DNA from: Candidatus Accumulibacter sp. 66-26
GTDB taxonomy: Bacteria > Pseudomonadota > Gammaproteobacteria > Burkholderiales > Rhodocyclaceae
Reading direction: 5' to 3'
DNA: 64,000 nt
Assembly (NCBI GenBank): GCA_001897745.1
Contig: MKUH01000006.1
Span: forward strand, 98,482 to 162,481
The stretch's first letter is position 1. Each line of letters opens with the position of its first letter. The notes beneath the pieces were generated by a model. The model searched no databases. It was not told the origin of the DNA and worked only from the letters and a program-made list of their open reading frames with translations. Made by a program: the position numbers and the translations under genes. This document shows, piece after piece, positions 17,357-26,964 of the stretch.

Positions 17357-18199
17357 TCAACGGTTGTGACGGGCCATGAAAATCAGGCGTTCGAAAAGAT
17401 GGACGTCCTGCTCGTTCTTCAGCAGGGCGCCGTGCAGCGGCGGGATCGCCGCCTTCTGGTCCTTGGCGCGCAGCGCCTCGGGCGGGATGTCCTCGGCCAG
17501 CAGCAGCTTGAGCCAGTCGAGCAGCTCGGAGGTCGAGGGTTTCTTCTTGAGGCCGGGAACCTCGCGCAGTTCGAAGAAGACTTCGAGCGCCTCGCGCAGC
17601 AGGTTCTGCTTGAGCCCCGGGAAGTGCACGTCGACGATCTTCGCCATCGTCTCGCGGTCCGGGAACTTGATGTAGTGGAAGAAGCAGCGGCGCAGGAAGG
17701 CGTCCGGCAGTTCCTTCTCGTTGTTCGAGGTGATGAACAGGATCGGCCGGTGGCGCGCGCGCACCATCTGGCGCGTTTCGTAGACGTAGAACTCCATGCG
17801 GTCGAGTTCGCGCAGGAGGTCGTTGGGGAATTCGATGTCGGCCTTGTCGATCTCGTCGATCAGCACGACGGACGGCGTTTCGCACTCGAAGGCCTGCCAC
17901 AGCACGCCCTTGACGATGTAGTTGCCGATCTCGGCGACCTTGGCGTCGCCAAGCTGCGAGTCGCGCAGGCGCGAGACGGCGTCGTATTCGTAGAGGCCCT
18001 GCTGCGCCTTGGTCGTCGATTTGACGTGCCACTGGAAGAGCGGCAGCCCGAGGGCGGCGGCGACTTCCTCGGCCAGCATGGTCTTGCCGGTGCCCGGTTC
18101 GCCCTTGATCAGCAGGGGACGCTGCAGGGTGATCGCGGCATTGACGGCGAGGGTCAGGTCGCGCGGGGCGACGTAGTGTTCGGTACCTTCGAAACGCAT
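17357..18199 (-). CDS. MoxR-type AAA+ ATPase
   Basis: 280 residues. It has Walker A LIKGEPGTGKTMLAEE, the MoxR stretch FQWHVKSTTKAQQGLYEYD, Walker B VVLIDEIDKAD, sensor 1 FITSNNEKELPDAFLRRC, and the C-terminal lid. This is the short MoxR subfamily usually paired with CoxE-like VWA proteins, and the partner is encoded just downstream. It probably remodels a target complex using ATP. The first gene of a three-gene minus-strand operon, divergent from the AcuI-type gene. Confidence 0.9.
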   Translation of the reverse strand: MRFEGTEHYVAPRDLTLAVNAAITLQRPLLIKGEPGTGKTMLAEEVAAALGLPLFQWHVKSTTKAQQGLYEYDAVSRLRDSQLGDAKVAEIGNYIVKGVLWQAFECETPSVVLIDEIDKADIEFPNDLLRELDRMEFYVYETRQMVRARHRPILFITSNNEKELPDAFLRRCFFHYIKFPDRETMAKIVDVHFPGLKQNLLREALEVFFELREVPGLKKKPSTSELLDWLKLLLAEDIPPEALRAKDQKAAIPPLHGALLKNEQDVHLFERLIFMARHNR

Positions 18200-18318
18200 G
18201 ATCGATCTCGCTGGGGAATCGTCCGATTATAGCGGCTCGCCGCCGTTCTTGATTCAACGGCGGCGGCGCCCAATAATCGTCTCGGCGATTTCGACCAACT
18301 GGAAAAGTGAGGAAGACC

Positions 18319-19302
18319 ATGTTCAAGGCCATCGTGCTGGAGAAAACCGACGCCGGCGTGCTCGCCGAAGTGCGCGAGCTGGCGGACGACGCGCTGCCGG
18401 AAGGCGACGTGACGATCCGCGTCGACTATTCGACGCTCAACTACAAGGACGGGCTGGCGATCACCGGCAAGGCGCCGGTCGTGCGCAAGTACCCGATGGT
18501 GCCGGGCATCGACCTGGCCGGCACGGTCGAGGCGAGCAGCCACGCGGGCTGGAAGGCGGGCGACCGCGTCGTGCTCAACGGCTGGGGCGTCGGCGAGGCG
18601 CACTGGGGCGGGCTGGCGCAGAAGGCGTGCCTGCGCGGCGACTGGTTGGTGCCGCTGCCCGCCGCCTTCACGGCGCAGCAGGCGATGGCCATCGGCACCG
18701 CCGGCTACACCGCGGCGCTCTGCGTGCTGGCGCTCGAACGGCACGGCGTGACGCCGGCGCAGGGCGAGATTCTCGTCACCGGCGCCAGCGGCGGCGTCGG
18801 CAGCGTCGCCATCGCGCTGCTCGCCAAGCGCGGCTATACGGTCGTCGCGGCGACCGGGCGCCTGCAGGAAGCGGATTACCTGAAGTCGCTCGGCGCCGCC
18901 GAAGTGATCGACCGCGCGCAGTTCGCCGAGGCCGGCAAGCCGCTCGGCAAGGAGCGCTGGGCCGGCGCCGTCGATACGCTGGGCAGTCACACGCTGGCCA
19001 ATATCTGCGCGACGGCGCGCTACGGGGCGACGGTGGCGGCCTGCGGGCTGGCGCAGGGCATGGATCTGCCGGCGTCGGTGGCGCCCTTCATCCTGCGCGG
19101 TGTGACGCTGGCCGGGATCGACAGCGTGATGGCGCCGCTGCCGGCGCGGCTGGCGGCCTGGCAGCGCCTGGTGAGCGATCTCGACCCGGCGCTGCTCGGT
19201 GAGATCGGCCGCACCGTCGGGCTCGCCGAGGCGATTCCCGAAGCGCGGCGCCTGATGGAAGGGACGGTGCGCGGCCGCGTCGTGGTCGACGTGAGCCGCT
19301 AG
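18319..19302 (+). CDS. acuI: Acryloyl-CoA reductase-like quinone oxidoreductase (YhdH/AcuI family), paralogue 1
   Basis: 327 residues of the zinc-free medium-chain dehydrogenase family. It has [30 protein letters not shown] at the N-terminus and the NADPH-binding [19 protein letters not shown], then the conserved [15 protein letters not shown] and a VRGRVVVD end. YhdH/AcuI proteins reduce acryloyl-CoA to propionyl-CoA with NADPH. ATG 18319 is preceded by GAGGAAG. A second member is encoded at 35886-36881, close to prpE. Substrate assignment is by family and could differ between the two copies. Confidence 0.82.
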   Translation: MFKAIVLEKTDAGVLAEVRELADDALPEGDVTIRVDYSTLNYKDGLAITGKAPVVRKYPMVPGIDLAGTVEASSHAGWKAGDRVVLNGWGVGEAHWGGLAQKACLRGDWLVPLPAAFTAQQAMAIGTAGYTAALCVLALERHGVTPAQGEILVTGASGGVGSVAIALLAKRGYTVVAATGRLQEADYLKSLGAAEVIDRAQFAEAGKPLGKERWAGAVDTLGSHTLANICATARYGATVAACGLAQGMDLPASVAPFILRGVTLAGIDSVMAPLPARLAAWQRLVSDLDPALLGEIGRTVGLAEAIPEARRLMEGTVRGRVVVDVSR

Positions 19303-19321
19303 GCTTGCCGGAGGCGTGCGT

Positions 19322-19753
19322 TCAGGCGGCGCCGCTGCGCCGGCGCACGCATTCGAGGTAGCCCTCGGCGTCCATTTCGCCGCCTTCGCGCTGGGCGCGC
19401 CAGATCGTTTCGCCGAGGCATTCGAGGATGGCGTGCTCGGCCTCGTGCACGTCGAGGCGCGCGCGCAGCGCCTGATAGGCGGCGCGGATGCCGGGTGGCT
19501 GGTCGATGCTGATCTGGTCGGCGATGGCCAGGTGCAGCGACAGGTGCAGGAAGGGGTTCATGCTCCCGTCTTCCGGCGTGAATTCCTTGTGCAGCGCGGC
19601 TTCCGGGTCTTCGAGCAGGGCGTGGTATTCGGGGTGCTCGGCGATCAGGTCGGCGGCGGTCGCTTCGGCGCCGTCGAGGATCTGTCTGGCCTTGTGCTTG
19701 CGCCAGGCTTCGCAGAAGAAGGTGCGGACTTGCTCGCGCGAGGGATTGAACAT
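19322..19753 (-). CDS. DUF1841 family protein
   Basis: 143 residues. It begins MFNPSREQVRTFFCEAWRKH and continues with a helical region including NPFLHLSLHLAI and HEAEHAILECLGE, typical of DUF1841 proteins of beta- and gammaproteobacteria. The His-rich helices suggest a possible metal site, not proven. It follows the FIST gene after 11 bp and is the last gene of the long rnf-nth transcript. Function unknown. Confidence 0.82.
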   Translation of the reverse strand: MFNPSREQVRTFFCEAWRKHKARQILDGAEATAADLIAEHPEYHALLEDPEAALHKEFTPEDGSMNPFLHLSLHLAIADQISIDQPPGIRAAYQALRARLDVHEAEHAILECLGETIWRAQREGGEMDAEGYLECVRRRSGAA

Positions 19754-19764
19754 GGCGGATTCCT

Positions 19765-20919
19765 TCAGCGGCGGGTGATCAGGGCGGTGACGGCGGCGTT
19801 GTGCAACTGGCGGTTGCGGCGGCCGGCAGAAGACATGGCGGGGGCGATCTGGCCGGTGCTGTAGGCGCCGAGCAGCGGCAGGCCGGGAAAGCGTTCGCGC
19901 AGGACGTCGAGGTCGCGGTCTTCGCCGCCGTAGAAATAGGGGCCGCGCCCGATGCACGAGAACATCAGCGCGCAATCGGGTGCCGGCGCGGCGGCGAGCC
20001 GGTCGAGGGTCCGCCGCATGTCGGCTTCGGCCGGCACCGCCTGGCGGATCGCCCAGGCCAGGCGCTGGCCGGGAACGGTGCGTTCGGCCAGCGTCAGCGA
20101 GTGGTCGGCGTTGACCGCGATGATGGCGAGCGGGCGGTAGCGGCCTTCGGCCAGCGCGGCTTGGGCGTCGTCCATGGGCGATTCGGCCGCGGCGTCGGGC
20201 GCGGATGCGCCCGCAGACGATCCGTGCGGCGCCGGCTCGGCGTCGATCAGCACGGCGGTCAGCTGGTGCAGGGGCGCCGGCGCGTTTGCCGGCGCGTCGA
20301 AGCCGGCCGGCAGCGCGCGCTCCAGGCTGTCGAGCGCGCTGCGTCCGCCGATCCGTTCGAGGTCGTAGCCGTTGCTCGCCTCCACGCGCTGCGCCGCGCC
20401 GAGCAGGCGCAGACCGCTGGAGACGCCGATGCGGGCGTCGGCGCCGAGGATCTGGACGCTGCAGCGCTGGCGCGGGTCGAGACGGCTCTGCTGCCAGACC
20501 GCCGGCTCGGCGTGCGCGCCGACGCCGCTGAAGCTGCCGCCGAAGCGTGCGCGGTCGTCGTTCCATTCCGGCGGGACGGTGCCGCCGGCGTAGCTCAGCA
20601 GCGCGGCGTCGCTCGCGTCGGCGTGGCCGAGCGAGAGGCCGTTGCCGAACACCATGACGGCGGCGGCCGGGCGGTCGAGCACCCAGCCGGCCTCGGTGAA
20701 CACGCCGGCGGCGAGGCCGCCGGCGACCTGCATGCATTGCGCCGCGCGCGCCGCCGCCGTGACGGCCGCCTGCGCGTTGCGCGCGAATTCGGGCGTCAGG
20801 AAGAGCAGGACGCCGCTGGCGTGGCTCAGTCCGCATTTTCCCAGCGCTTCGAGCACCGCGGCTTCGGCGAGTTGCGGCAGCGCGACGTTGCCGGCGGCGA
20901 GGGCGGTGGCGATGGTCAT
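19765..20919 (-). CDS. FIST-domain sensory protein
   Basis: 384 residues. It contains FIST N and C domains without an attached output: ASGVLLFLTPEFARNAQAAV, MVFGNGLSLGHAD, then RPLAIIAVNADHSLTLAE and the C-terminal signature ALMFSCIGRGPYFYG with LPLLGAYSTGQIAP. FIST domains are proposed to bind small ligands such as amino acids. As a stand-alone protein it probably acts with another partner. The start at 20919 is chosen to avoid overlap with nth, 49 bp upstream. Confidence 0.83.
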   Translation of the reverse strand: MTIATALAAGNVALPQLAEAAVLEALGKCGLSHASGVLLFLTPEFARNAQAAVTAAARAAQCMQVAGGLAAGVFTEAGWVLDRPAAAVMVFGNGLSLGHADASDAALLSYAGGTVPPEWNDDRARFGGSFSGVGAHAEPAVWQQSRLDPRQRCSVQILGADARIGVSSGLRLLGAAQRVEASNGYDLERIGGRSALDSLERALPAGFDAPANAPAPLHQLTAVLIDAEPAPHGSSAGASAPDAAAESPMDDAQAALAEGRYRPLAIIAVNADHSLTLAERTVPGQRLAWAIRQAVPAEADMRRTLDRLAAAPAPDCALMFSCIGRGPYFYGGEDRDLDVLRERFPGLPLLGAYSTGQIAPAMSSAGRRNRQLHNAAVTALITRR

Positions 20920-20968
20920 TTTCGGGAGTCGGGGGCGGAAGGTTGGGCGGGCGGGCGTCGACGGCCGG

Positions 20969-21613
20969 TCAGCGGCTGCCGATTTCCGTCTTTTCCCCAT
21001 ATTCGCACAGGTCGCCGATCGTGCAGCGCCAGCACTCGGGCTTGCGCGCCTTGCAGACGTAGCGGCCGTGCAGGATCAGCCAGTGGTGCGCGTCGTGCCG
21101 GAATTCGGCGGGAACGGCCTTGAGCAGCTTGAGCTCGACGGCGAGCGGCGTCTTGCCCGGCGCCAGTTTCGTGCGGTTGGCGACGCGGAAGATGTGCGTG
21201 TCGACGGCGATGGTCGGTTCGCCGAAGGCGGTGTTGAGAACGACGTTGGCCGTCTTGCGGCCGACGCCGGGCAGCGCTTCGAGCGCCTCGCGCGAATGCG
21301 GCACCTCGCCGCCGTGCTGTTCGATGAGCAGGCGGCAGGTGGCGATCGTGTTCTTCGCCTTGGTCCGGTAGAGGCCGATGCGGTTGATGTACTCGGCGAG
21401 CCTTTCCTCGCCGAGGGCGAGCATCGCCTGCGGCGTCGGCGCGTCGGCGAACAGCTGGCGCGTCGCGAGGTTGACGCTCTTGTCGGTGGCCTGCGCCGAG
21501 AGCAGGACGGCGATCAGCAGCTGGAAAGGCGTCGCGTATTCGAGTTCGGTGGTCGGCGCCGGGTTGGCGGCGCGCAGGCGCGTGAAGATTTCGGCGCGCT
21601 GGGCGGCGTTCAT
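20969..21613 (-). CDS. nth: Endonuclease III
   Basis: 214 residues, the standard length. A helix-hairpin-helix LPGVGRKTANVVLN is followed by the catalytic Asp in AVDTHIFRVANR, and the catalytic Lys lies in LLSAQATDKSVN. The C-terminal [4Fe-4S] motif is C-x6-C-x2-C-x5-C (CKARKPECWRCTIGDLC). It removes oxidised pyrimidines and cleaves abasic sites. It lies 14 bp after rnfE, the same rnf-nth linkage known from E. coli. Confidence 0.95.
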   Translation of the reverse strand: MNAAQRAEIFTRLRAANPAPTTELEYATPFQLLIAVLLSAQATDKSVNLATRQLFADAPTPQAMLALGEERLAEYINRIGLYRTKAKNTIATCRLLIEQHGGEVPHSREALEALPGVGRKTANVVLNTAFGEPTIAVDTHIFRVANRTKLAPGKTPLAVELKLLKAVPAEFRHDAHHWLILHGRYVCKARKPECWRCTIGDLCEYGEKTEIGSR

Positions 21614-21627
21614 GATCGGGAACCGTG

Positions 21628-22311
21628 TCAGTTGCCGGCGGCGAGCGCGGTGTCCGTCCGCAGCTGCCGGCGGGCGGCGGCGCGCGCCTCGATCCAGTTC
21701 TTCCAGGCGATCATGCAGCCGAGCAGGATGAAGGCGCCGGGCGGCAGGATGGCGAGCAGCAGGCCGGGGTAGTCGGCCGGCAGCAGCTGCAGCGGCTGCA
21801 GTCCGGGAAAGACCATGTCGATGCCGGAGAACAGCGTGCCGGCGCCGATCAGTTCGCGCAGGCCGCCGAGCAGGGCCAGCGTCCACAGCATGCCGACGCC
21901 CATGAAGACGCCGTCGAACATCGACTGCAGCGGCGGGTTCTTGTTGGCGAAGGCTTCGACGCGGGCGAGCACGATGCAGTTGGTGACGATCAGCGGGATG
22001 AAGATACCGAGCACGTTGTAGAGCTCGTGCAGGTTCGCGTTGAACAGCAGGTCGACGACGGTGACCAGCGCGGCGACGATCAGGATGAAGACCGGGATGC
22101 GGATTTCGTGCGGGATGAAGTTGCGCAGCGCGGCGACGGCGAAGCCGGAGAGCGCCATGACGATGATCGTGGCGAGCGAGAGCATGACGCCGTTGACCAG
22201 ATTGGTCGTCACCGCGAGCAGCGGGCACAGGCCGAGGATCTGGACGATGCTGGTGTTCTGTTTCCAGACGCCGTTGGCGGCGATCTGGCGGAGTTCTGCG
22301 CGGGTGATCAT
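21628..22311 (-). CDS. rnfE: Rnf electron transport complex subunit E
   Basis: 227 residues with about six membrane segments. It contains the paired cysteines of the RnfA/E family (ILGLCPLLAVTT and IVTNCIVLARVEAFA) thought to hold an iron-sulfur centre within the membrane. It is part of the ion-translocating ferredoxin:NAD oxidoreductase, or of the Rsx complex that reduces SoxR. Start overlaps the rnfG stop as ATGA. The longer C-terminal tail (ARAAARRQLRTD) is basic. Confidence 0.93.
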   Translation of the reverse strand: MITRAELRQIAANGVWKQNTSIVQILGLCPLLAVTTNLVNGVMLSLATIIVMALSGFAVAALRNFIPHEIRIPVFILIVAALVTVVDLLFNANLHELYNVLGIFIPLIVTNCIVLARVEAFANKNPPLQSMFDGVFMGVGMLWTLALLGGLRELIGAGTLFSGIDMVFPGLQPLQLLPADYPGLLLAILPPGAFILLGCMIAWKNWIEARAAARRQLRTDTALAAGN

Positions 22312-22979
22312 GTCGGTTCGCCTGGCTGCGTTGCGTAGAGTCGGTCGCGGTTTTCATCGACGTATTTGGCCGCCTTGTACACCGCCTTGATTATGGCGCG
22401 CGGCGTGACCGTGGCGCCGGCCACCGAGTCGAAGCGACCGCCGTCCTTCTTCACCTTCCAGTCGCGCTCGCTCACGGTCAGCAGCGAGAGGCCGTTGAAC
22501 TGGGCGATCCACGGACGTTCCTTGTTCTTGTCCTTCTTCGGCTCGATGTAGTCGCCGAGGCCGGGGGTCTCCTTGTGCTGCGTGACGCGCACGCCGGTCA
22601 GCGCGCCGTCGGCATTCACCGCGACGAGCAGGCGGATCTTGCCGGCGTAGCCGTCCGGGGCGACCGCTTCGAGGACCAGCGCGACGTCCTTGCCGCCCTT
22701 GCGCGCGCGGAAAACGGTCGACGGCACGTCGAGGCCGAGCACGGCGCTCGCCGGAATCTGCACGGTGTCCTTGAGCAGATCGTTGTCGTAGGCGCTGCGC
22801 GGCAGCACTTCGTCGATCAGCTTCATCTTCTCTTCGGCGGCCGAGGCTTCGATCGCCGGCAGCGTCCACAGGTAGGCGCCGGAGAGCAGGCCGGTGAAGC
22901 AGATGACGAAGACGAAGAGGATGACGGCGGTGCGCGTCGCCATCTTGACGGCCGTCGGTGCCTTGGGCTTGTGCGTCAT
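22308..22979 (-). CDS. rnfG: Rnf electron transport complex subunit G (flavoprotein)
   Basis: 223 residues with one N-terminal membrane anchor (about 16-38) and a periplasmic FMN-binding domain. The covalent FMN site is the Thr of DSVAGATVTP (T190), in the position of the usual S(T)GAT motif. The ETPGLGDYIE region is conserved. It overlaps rnfD upstream and rnfE downstream by 4 bp each, so the cluster is translated as a coupled unit. Confidence 0.93.
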   Translation of the reverse strand: MTHKPKAPTAVKMATRTAVILFVFVICFTGLLSGAYLWTLPAIEASAAEEKMKLIDEVLPRSAYDNDLLKDTVQIPASAVLGLDVPSTVFRARKGGKDVALVLEAVAPDGYAGKIRLLVAVNADGALTGVRVTQHKETPGLGDYIEPKKDKNKERPWIAQFNGLSLLTVSERDWKVKKDGGRFDSVAGATVTPRAIIKAVYKAAKYVDENRDRLYATQPGEPT

Positions 22980-23998
22980 TTTTCGTTCTTCATGCCGAAG
23001 ATGGGCGGCTGCGTGTACATGTCGATCAGCGGCACGCAGATATTGACGAGCAGGACGGCGAAGGCGACGCCGTCGGGGTAGCCGCCGAACACGCGGATGA
23101 CGTAGGCGAGCAGGCCGGCGGCGAAGCCGAAGACGAACTTGCCCTTCGGCGTCGTGCAGCCGGAGACCGGGTCGGTGACGATGAAGAAGGCGCCGAGCAT
23201 GGCGCCGCCCGAGAAGAGGTGGAACAGCGGGCCGGCGAACTGCGCCGGGTTCCACAGCCAGAGCGCGCCGGCGAGCAGCGTGATGCCGCCGATGAAGCCG
23301 AGCGGGGCGTGCCAGCTGACGATGCCGCGCTTCCACAGCCACAGGCCGCCGATCAGGTAGCCGGCGGCGACCCATTCCCAGCCGCGCCCGGCGAAGTTGC
23401 CGAAGATGTCCTGGTTGGCGAGCAGCGCCGGTACGTCGACGGCGCCTTCGCCGAGCTTGAGCGCGGTCTTGATCGCGTCGAGCGGCGTCGCGCCGGTCAT
23501 CGCGTCGACGCGCGCGGCGAGGCCGAAGACGATGTCGATCTGCTCGCCGAAGCTCGTCTTGAGGCCGAGCGCCGGCCACTGCGACATCAGCGCCGGGAAG
23601 GAGACGATGCACACGGCGAAGGCGATCATCGCCGGGTTGAAGGGGTTCTGGCCGAGGCCGCCGTACAGGTGCTTGGCGACCACGATGGCGAACAGGACGC
23701 CGACGACGAGCAGCCACCAGGGCGCGAGCGGCGGGAAGGTGAGCGCGATCAGCCAGGCGGTGACGACGGCCGAGCCGTCGCCGAGGAAGAGGCCGAGCGG
23801 CTTGTCGCGCAGCTTGAGCATGGCGGCCTCGGCGGCCAGCGCGGCGAGCGTCGCGATGGCCAGCTGGACGAGGACGATCGGGCCGATCAGCCAGATGTAG
23901 GCGGCGATGCCGGGCAGCAGCGCGGCCAGCACCTGTAGCATGACGCGCTGCACGCTGGCGGTCTTCAGCAGATAGGGCGGGGTGGTGAAGTCCATCAT
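22976..23998 (-). CDS. rnfD: Rnf electron transport complex subunit D
   Basis: 340 residues with about nine membrane segments. It has the FMN attachment motif TGATPLD (T171) and conserved LYGGLGQNPFNPAMIA, GGYPDGVAFAVLL and DPVSGCTTPKG. It binds flavin covalently and forms part of the ion-conducting core. The gene starts ATGATG (23998 or 23995) and overlaps the rnfC TGA. Confidence 0.94.
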   Translation of the reverse strand: MMDFTTPPYLLKTASVQRVMLQVLAALLPGIAAYIWLIGPIVLVQLAIATLAALAAEAAMLKLRDKPLGLFLGDGSAVVTAWLIALTFPPLAPWWLLVVGVLFAIVVAKHLYGGLGQNPFNPAMIAFAVCIVSFPALMSQWPALGLKTSFGEQIDIVFGLAARVDAMTGATPLDAIKTALKLGEGAVDVPALLANQDIFGNFAGRGWEWVAAGYLIGGLWLWKRGIVSWHAPLGFIGGITLLAGALWLWNPAQFAGPLFHLFSGGAMLGAFFIVTDPVSGCTTPKGKFVFGFAAGLLAYVIRVFGGYPDGVAFAVLLVNICVPLIDMYTQPPIFGMKNEK

Positions 23999-25749
23999 TG
24001 GTTCTGCTGCTCCTGCGCGGCGTCCGTCGCTGGCGGTGCGCTGCGTTCCGGTTGTTCGGCCTGCAGCGGCGCGCGGCGCGCCTCGATCTCGGCGATCTCC
24101 TTCTGCTGCGCCGGCGTCAGCCGGTCGGTGTTCTTCGGCTGCACGGCCTCGCGCTGCTGGCGCGCGCGCTCGATGGCGGCGGCGATCGTCGCCTTCTTGA
24201 CGGCTTCGGCGTCGAGCGGCGCGGCGGCCGGTGCGCCGCCGTCCGCTGCCGCTGGCGCGCCTATGCCGGCGTCGGCGGCCGGTGCGGCGGGGGCGGGTTC
24301 GGCCTTCTTCTCGGCCGCCTTGGCCGCGGCGGCCTTGGCCAGACGTTCGGCCTTCTCGGCCTTTTCGCGTTCGTCGCGCAGGTTGCGGAACTCGAAGCGC
24401 GCCTTCGCCGTGTCGGCGGCGTTCTTTTCGCGCTCGCGCGCCCAGATTTCGCTCTTCGCGAAGCGGAAGTACTGCACGAGCGGGATGCGCGAGGGGCAGA
24501 CGTAGCTGCAGCAGCCGCACTCGATGCAGTCGAAGATGCTGTATTCCTGCGTCTTGCCGAAGTTTTTGGCGCGCGCGAACCAGTACAGCTCGAAGGGCTG
24601 CAGTTCGTGCGGGCAGGCCTTGGCGCATTCGCCGCAGCGGATGCACGGCATTTCCGGCGCCTTCGGCGGGAACAGCGTCGGCGATCCGGCGATGATGCAG
24701 TTGGTGGCCTTGACCAGCGGCGCGTCGGGCGAGGGCATTTCGAAGCCCATCATCGGGCCGCCCATCAGGTAGCCGTCGGTGTCGGCCTTCGGCTGGCCGA
24801 GCGCGACGAATTCGGCGAGCGGCGTGCCGATCAGGACTTCCCAGTTGCGCGGCTGCGCGACGTTGCCGGTCAGCGTGACGATGCGCGAGATGACCGGTTC
24901 GCCGTGCGCGACGGCGCGCCAGGCGGTGTAGGCGGTGGCGACGTTGAAGCACTGCACGCCGAGTTCGGTCGAGCGCTTGGCGGCCGGCACTTCCTTGCCG
25001 GTCAGCACGCGGATCAGCTGCTTGGCGCCGCCGGCCGGGTAGCGCGTCGGTACGGCGATCACCGCAAAATCCTCGCCGAGCGCCTGCACCGCGCGCTTCA
25101 TCGCGGCGACGGCTTCCGGCTTGTTGTCTTCGATGCCGATCAGCACGCGCTTCGGGCGCAGCAGGTCGCGGAAAAGGCCGACGCCGCGCACGACGTCCTC
25201 GGCGCGCTCGCGCATCAGGAGGTCGTCGCAGGTGATGTAGGGTTCGCACTCGGCGCCGTTGATCACCAGCTCTTCCATCGGCACGGTTTTCGACGCGCTG
25301 AGCTTGGCGTGGCTCGGGAAGACGGCGCCGCCGAGGCCGACGACGCCGGCGTCGCGCAGCATCTCGCGCACCGTTTCCGGGGCCAGCGCCTTGTAGTCGA
25401 CCGGCGTGCGCGTTATCCATTCGTCGCGGCCGTCCGGCTCGATGATCACCGACAGCGTTGGCAGGCCCGAGGGGTGGGGGGCGACGCGCTCTTCGACGGC
25501 GAGCACGGTGCCCGAGGTCGGCGCATGCACGGCGGACGAAATCCAGCCGTCGGCGCCGCCGATCTTCTGCCCCTTGAGGACGCGCTCGCCGGGCGCGACG
25601 AGCGGGTCCGGCGTGCCGCCGATGCTCTGGTGCAGCGGAACGATCAGGCGCGTCGGCAGCGGCGCGACGGCGATCGGCAGGCCGACCGATTGCGTCTTGT
25701 TGGTCTGCGGCTTGACGCCGCCCTTGAATTTGAAGAGTCGTTGCAGCAT
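23995..25749 (-). CDS. rnfC: Rnf electron transport complex subunit C
   Basis: 584 residues, peripheral on the cytoplasmic face. It has an N-terminal SLBB/barrel-like region and an NADH/FMN-binding Rossmann part with AGVVGLGGAVFPSHAKL and INGAECEPYITCDD. Two [4Fe-4S] motifs follow: CIRCGECAKACP and CIECGCCSYVCP (about 370-425). The last 150 residues are an Ala/Glu/Lys-rich, probably coiled extension of the kind common in proteobacterial RnfC. It should exchange electrons with NAD(H). It starts 8 bp after rnfB. Confidence 0.95.
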   Translation of the reverse strand: MLQRLFKFKGGVKPQTNKTQSVGLPIAVAPLPTRLIVPLHQSIGGTPDPLVAPGERVLKGQKIGGADGWISSAVHAPTSGTVLAVEERVAPHPSGLPTLSVIIEPDGRDEWITRTPVDYKALAPETVREMLRDAGVVGLGGAVFPSHAKLSASKTVPMEELVINGAECEPYITCDDLLMRERAEDVVRGVGLFRDLLRPKRVLIGIEDNKPEAVAAMKRAVQALGEDFAVIAVPTRYPAGGAKQLIRVLTGKEVPAAKRSTELGVQCFNVATAYTAWRAVAHGEPVISRIVTLTGNVAQPRNWEVLIGTPLAEFVALGQPKADTDGYLMGGPMMGFEMPSPDAPLVKATNCIIAGSPTLFPPKAPEMPCIRCGECAKACPHELQPFELYWFARAKNFGKTQEYSIFDCIECGCCSYVCPSRIPLVQYFRFAKSEIWAREREKNAADTAKARFEFRNLRDEREKAEKAERLAKAAAAKAAEKKAEPAPAAPAADAGIGAPAAADGGAPAAAPLDAEAVKKATIAAAIERARQQREAVQPKNTDRLTPAQQKEIAEIEARRAPLQAEQPERSAPPATDAAQEQQNQ

Positions 25750-25756
25750 GGCGGTC

Positions 25757-26308
25757 TCAGGCGGCTTGCCGGAGCGGCTTGATCTCGATCACCGGGTATT
25801 TCCATTTCCAGTTGTCGATGTTCTCGGCGATCGCTTCCATGCGGATGCATTCGACCGGGCAGGGGGGGACGCACAGTTCGCAGCCGGTGCACAGGCTTTC
25901 GACGATGGTGTGCATCTGCTTGGCGGCGCCGACGATGGCGTCGACCGGGCAGGCCTGGATGCACAGCGTGCAGCCGATGCAGGTCTGCTCGTCGATGACG
26001 GCGACCTGCTTGGGTTTTTCCTCGGCGTCGAGCGGCTTGGCTTCGCGCCCGAGCAGGTCGGCCAGGCGCTGCACGCCCTCCATGCCGCCCGGCGGGCACA
26101 GGTTGATGTCGGCCTCGCCCTTCGAGATGGCTTCGGCGTAGGGCTTGCAGCCCGGGTAGCCGCACTGGCCGCACTGCGTCTGCGGCAGGATCGCGTCGAT
26201 CTTGTCGACCAGCGGGTCGCCCTCGACCTTGAACTTGATCGAGGCGTAGCCGAGCGCGGCGCCGAGGACGACGGCGCCGAGCGCCATGATGAGGATGGCG
26301 GTGAGCAT
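25757..26308 (-). CDS. rnfB: Rnf electron transport complex subunit B
   Basis: 183 residues. An N-terminal membrane helix precedes a Cys motif ([16 protein letters not shown]...C) for a first [4Fe-4S] cluster. Two ferredoxin-type motifs follow, [16 protein letters not shown] and [16 protein letters not shown]. It is the ferredoxin-interacting electron input subunit. The ATG overlaps the rnfA TAA. Confidence 0.95.
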   Translation of the reverse strand: MLTAILIMALGAVVLGAALGYASIKFKVEGDPLVDKIDAILPQTQCGQCGYPGCKPYAEAISKGEADINLCPPGGMEGVQRLADLLGREAKPLDAEEKPKQVAVIDEQTCIGCTLCIQACPVDAIVGAAKQMHTIVESLCTGCELCVPPCPVECIRMEAIAENIDNWKWKYPVIEIKPLRQAA

Positions 26309-26892
26309 TATTGGTACTTGTCGAGGCCGGCGAAGCCCATGAAGGCGAGCGACATCAGGCCGGCGGTGATCATGGCGATGGCGGTGCCCTTGAAGTGGAG
26401 CGGCACGTCGGCGCCCTCGATGCGCTCGCGCATGCCGGCGAAGAGGACGAGCACCAGCGAGAAGCCGACCGCGCTGCCGGCGCCGAAGAGCAGCGAGTCG
26501 ATGAAGTCGTGCTTGTTGGCGACGTTGAGCAGCGGCACGCCGAGCACGGCGCAGTTGGTGGTGATCAGCGGCAGGTAGATGCCGAGCACCTGATGCAGGA
26601 CCGGGCTGGTCTTCTGGATGACCATTTCGGTGAGCTGCACGATGGCCGCGATGGTGACGATGAAGGACAGCGTGCGTAGGTACTCGAGCCCGAAGGGCAT
26701 CAGCAGGTAGTGGTCGATGACGTAGCTGGCGCCGGTCGCCACGGTGAGCACGAAAGTGGTCGCCGCCCCCATCCCGAACGCCGTTTCCAGCTTGCGCGAG
26801 ACGCCCATGAAGGGGCACAGGCCGAGAATTTTCACCAGGACGACGTTATTGACGAGAACGGCGCCGATGACGATGAACAGGTAGTGGGTCAT
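26308..26892 (-). CDS. rnfA: Rnf electron transport complex subunit A
   Basis: 194 residues, six membrane segments, homologous to RnfE. Cysteines lie in [13 protein letters not shown] and [14 protein letters not shown]. It is the first gene of the rnfABCDGE-nth-FIST-DUF1841 operon, whose junctions mostly overlap or are under 50 bp. No clear promoter was identified in the 73 bp between it and the end of pyrD. Confidence 0.95.
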   Translation of the reverse strand: MTHYLFIVIGAVLVNNVVLVKILGLCPFMGVSRKLETAFGMGAATTFVLTVATGASYVIDHYLLMPFGLEYLRTLSFIVTIAAIVQLTEMVIQKTSPVLHQVLGIYLPLITTNCAVLGVPLLNVANKHDFIDSLLFGAGSAVGFSLVLVLFAGMRERIEGADVPLHFKGTAIAMITAGLMSLAFMGFAGLDKYQ

Positions 26893-26964
26893 GGTGTGGG
26901 CGGGGGGAGGGCGCGGGGGCTTTCCGAATTCGGCGGCTGCGGTTCAACCACTTGTTTCGTGCGC

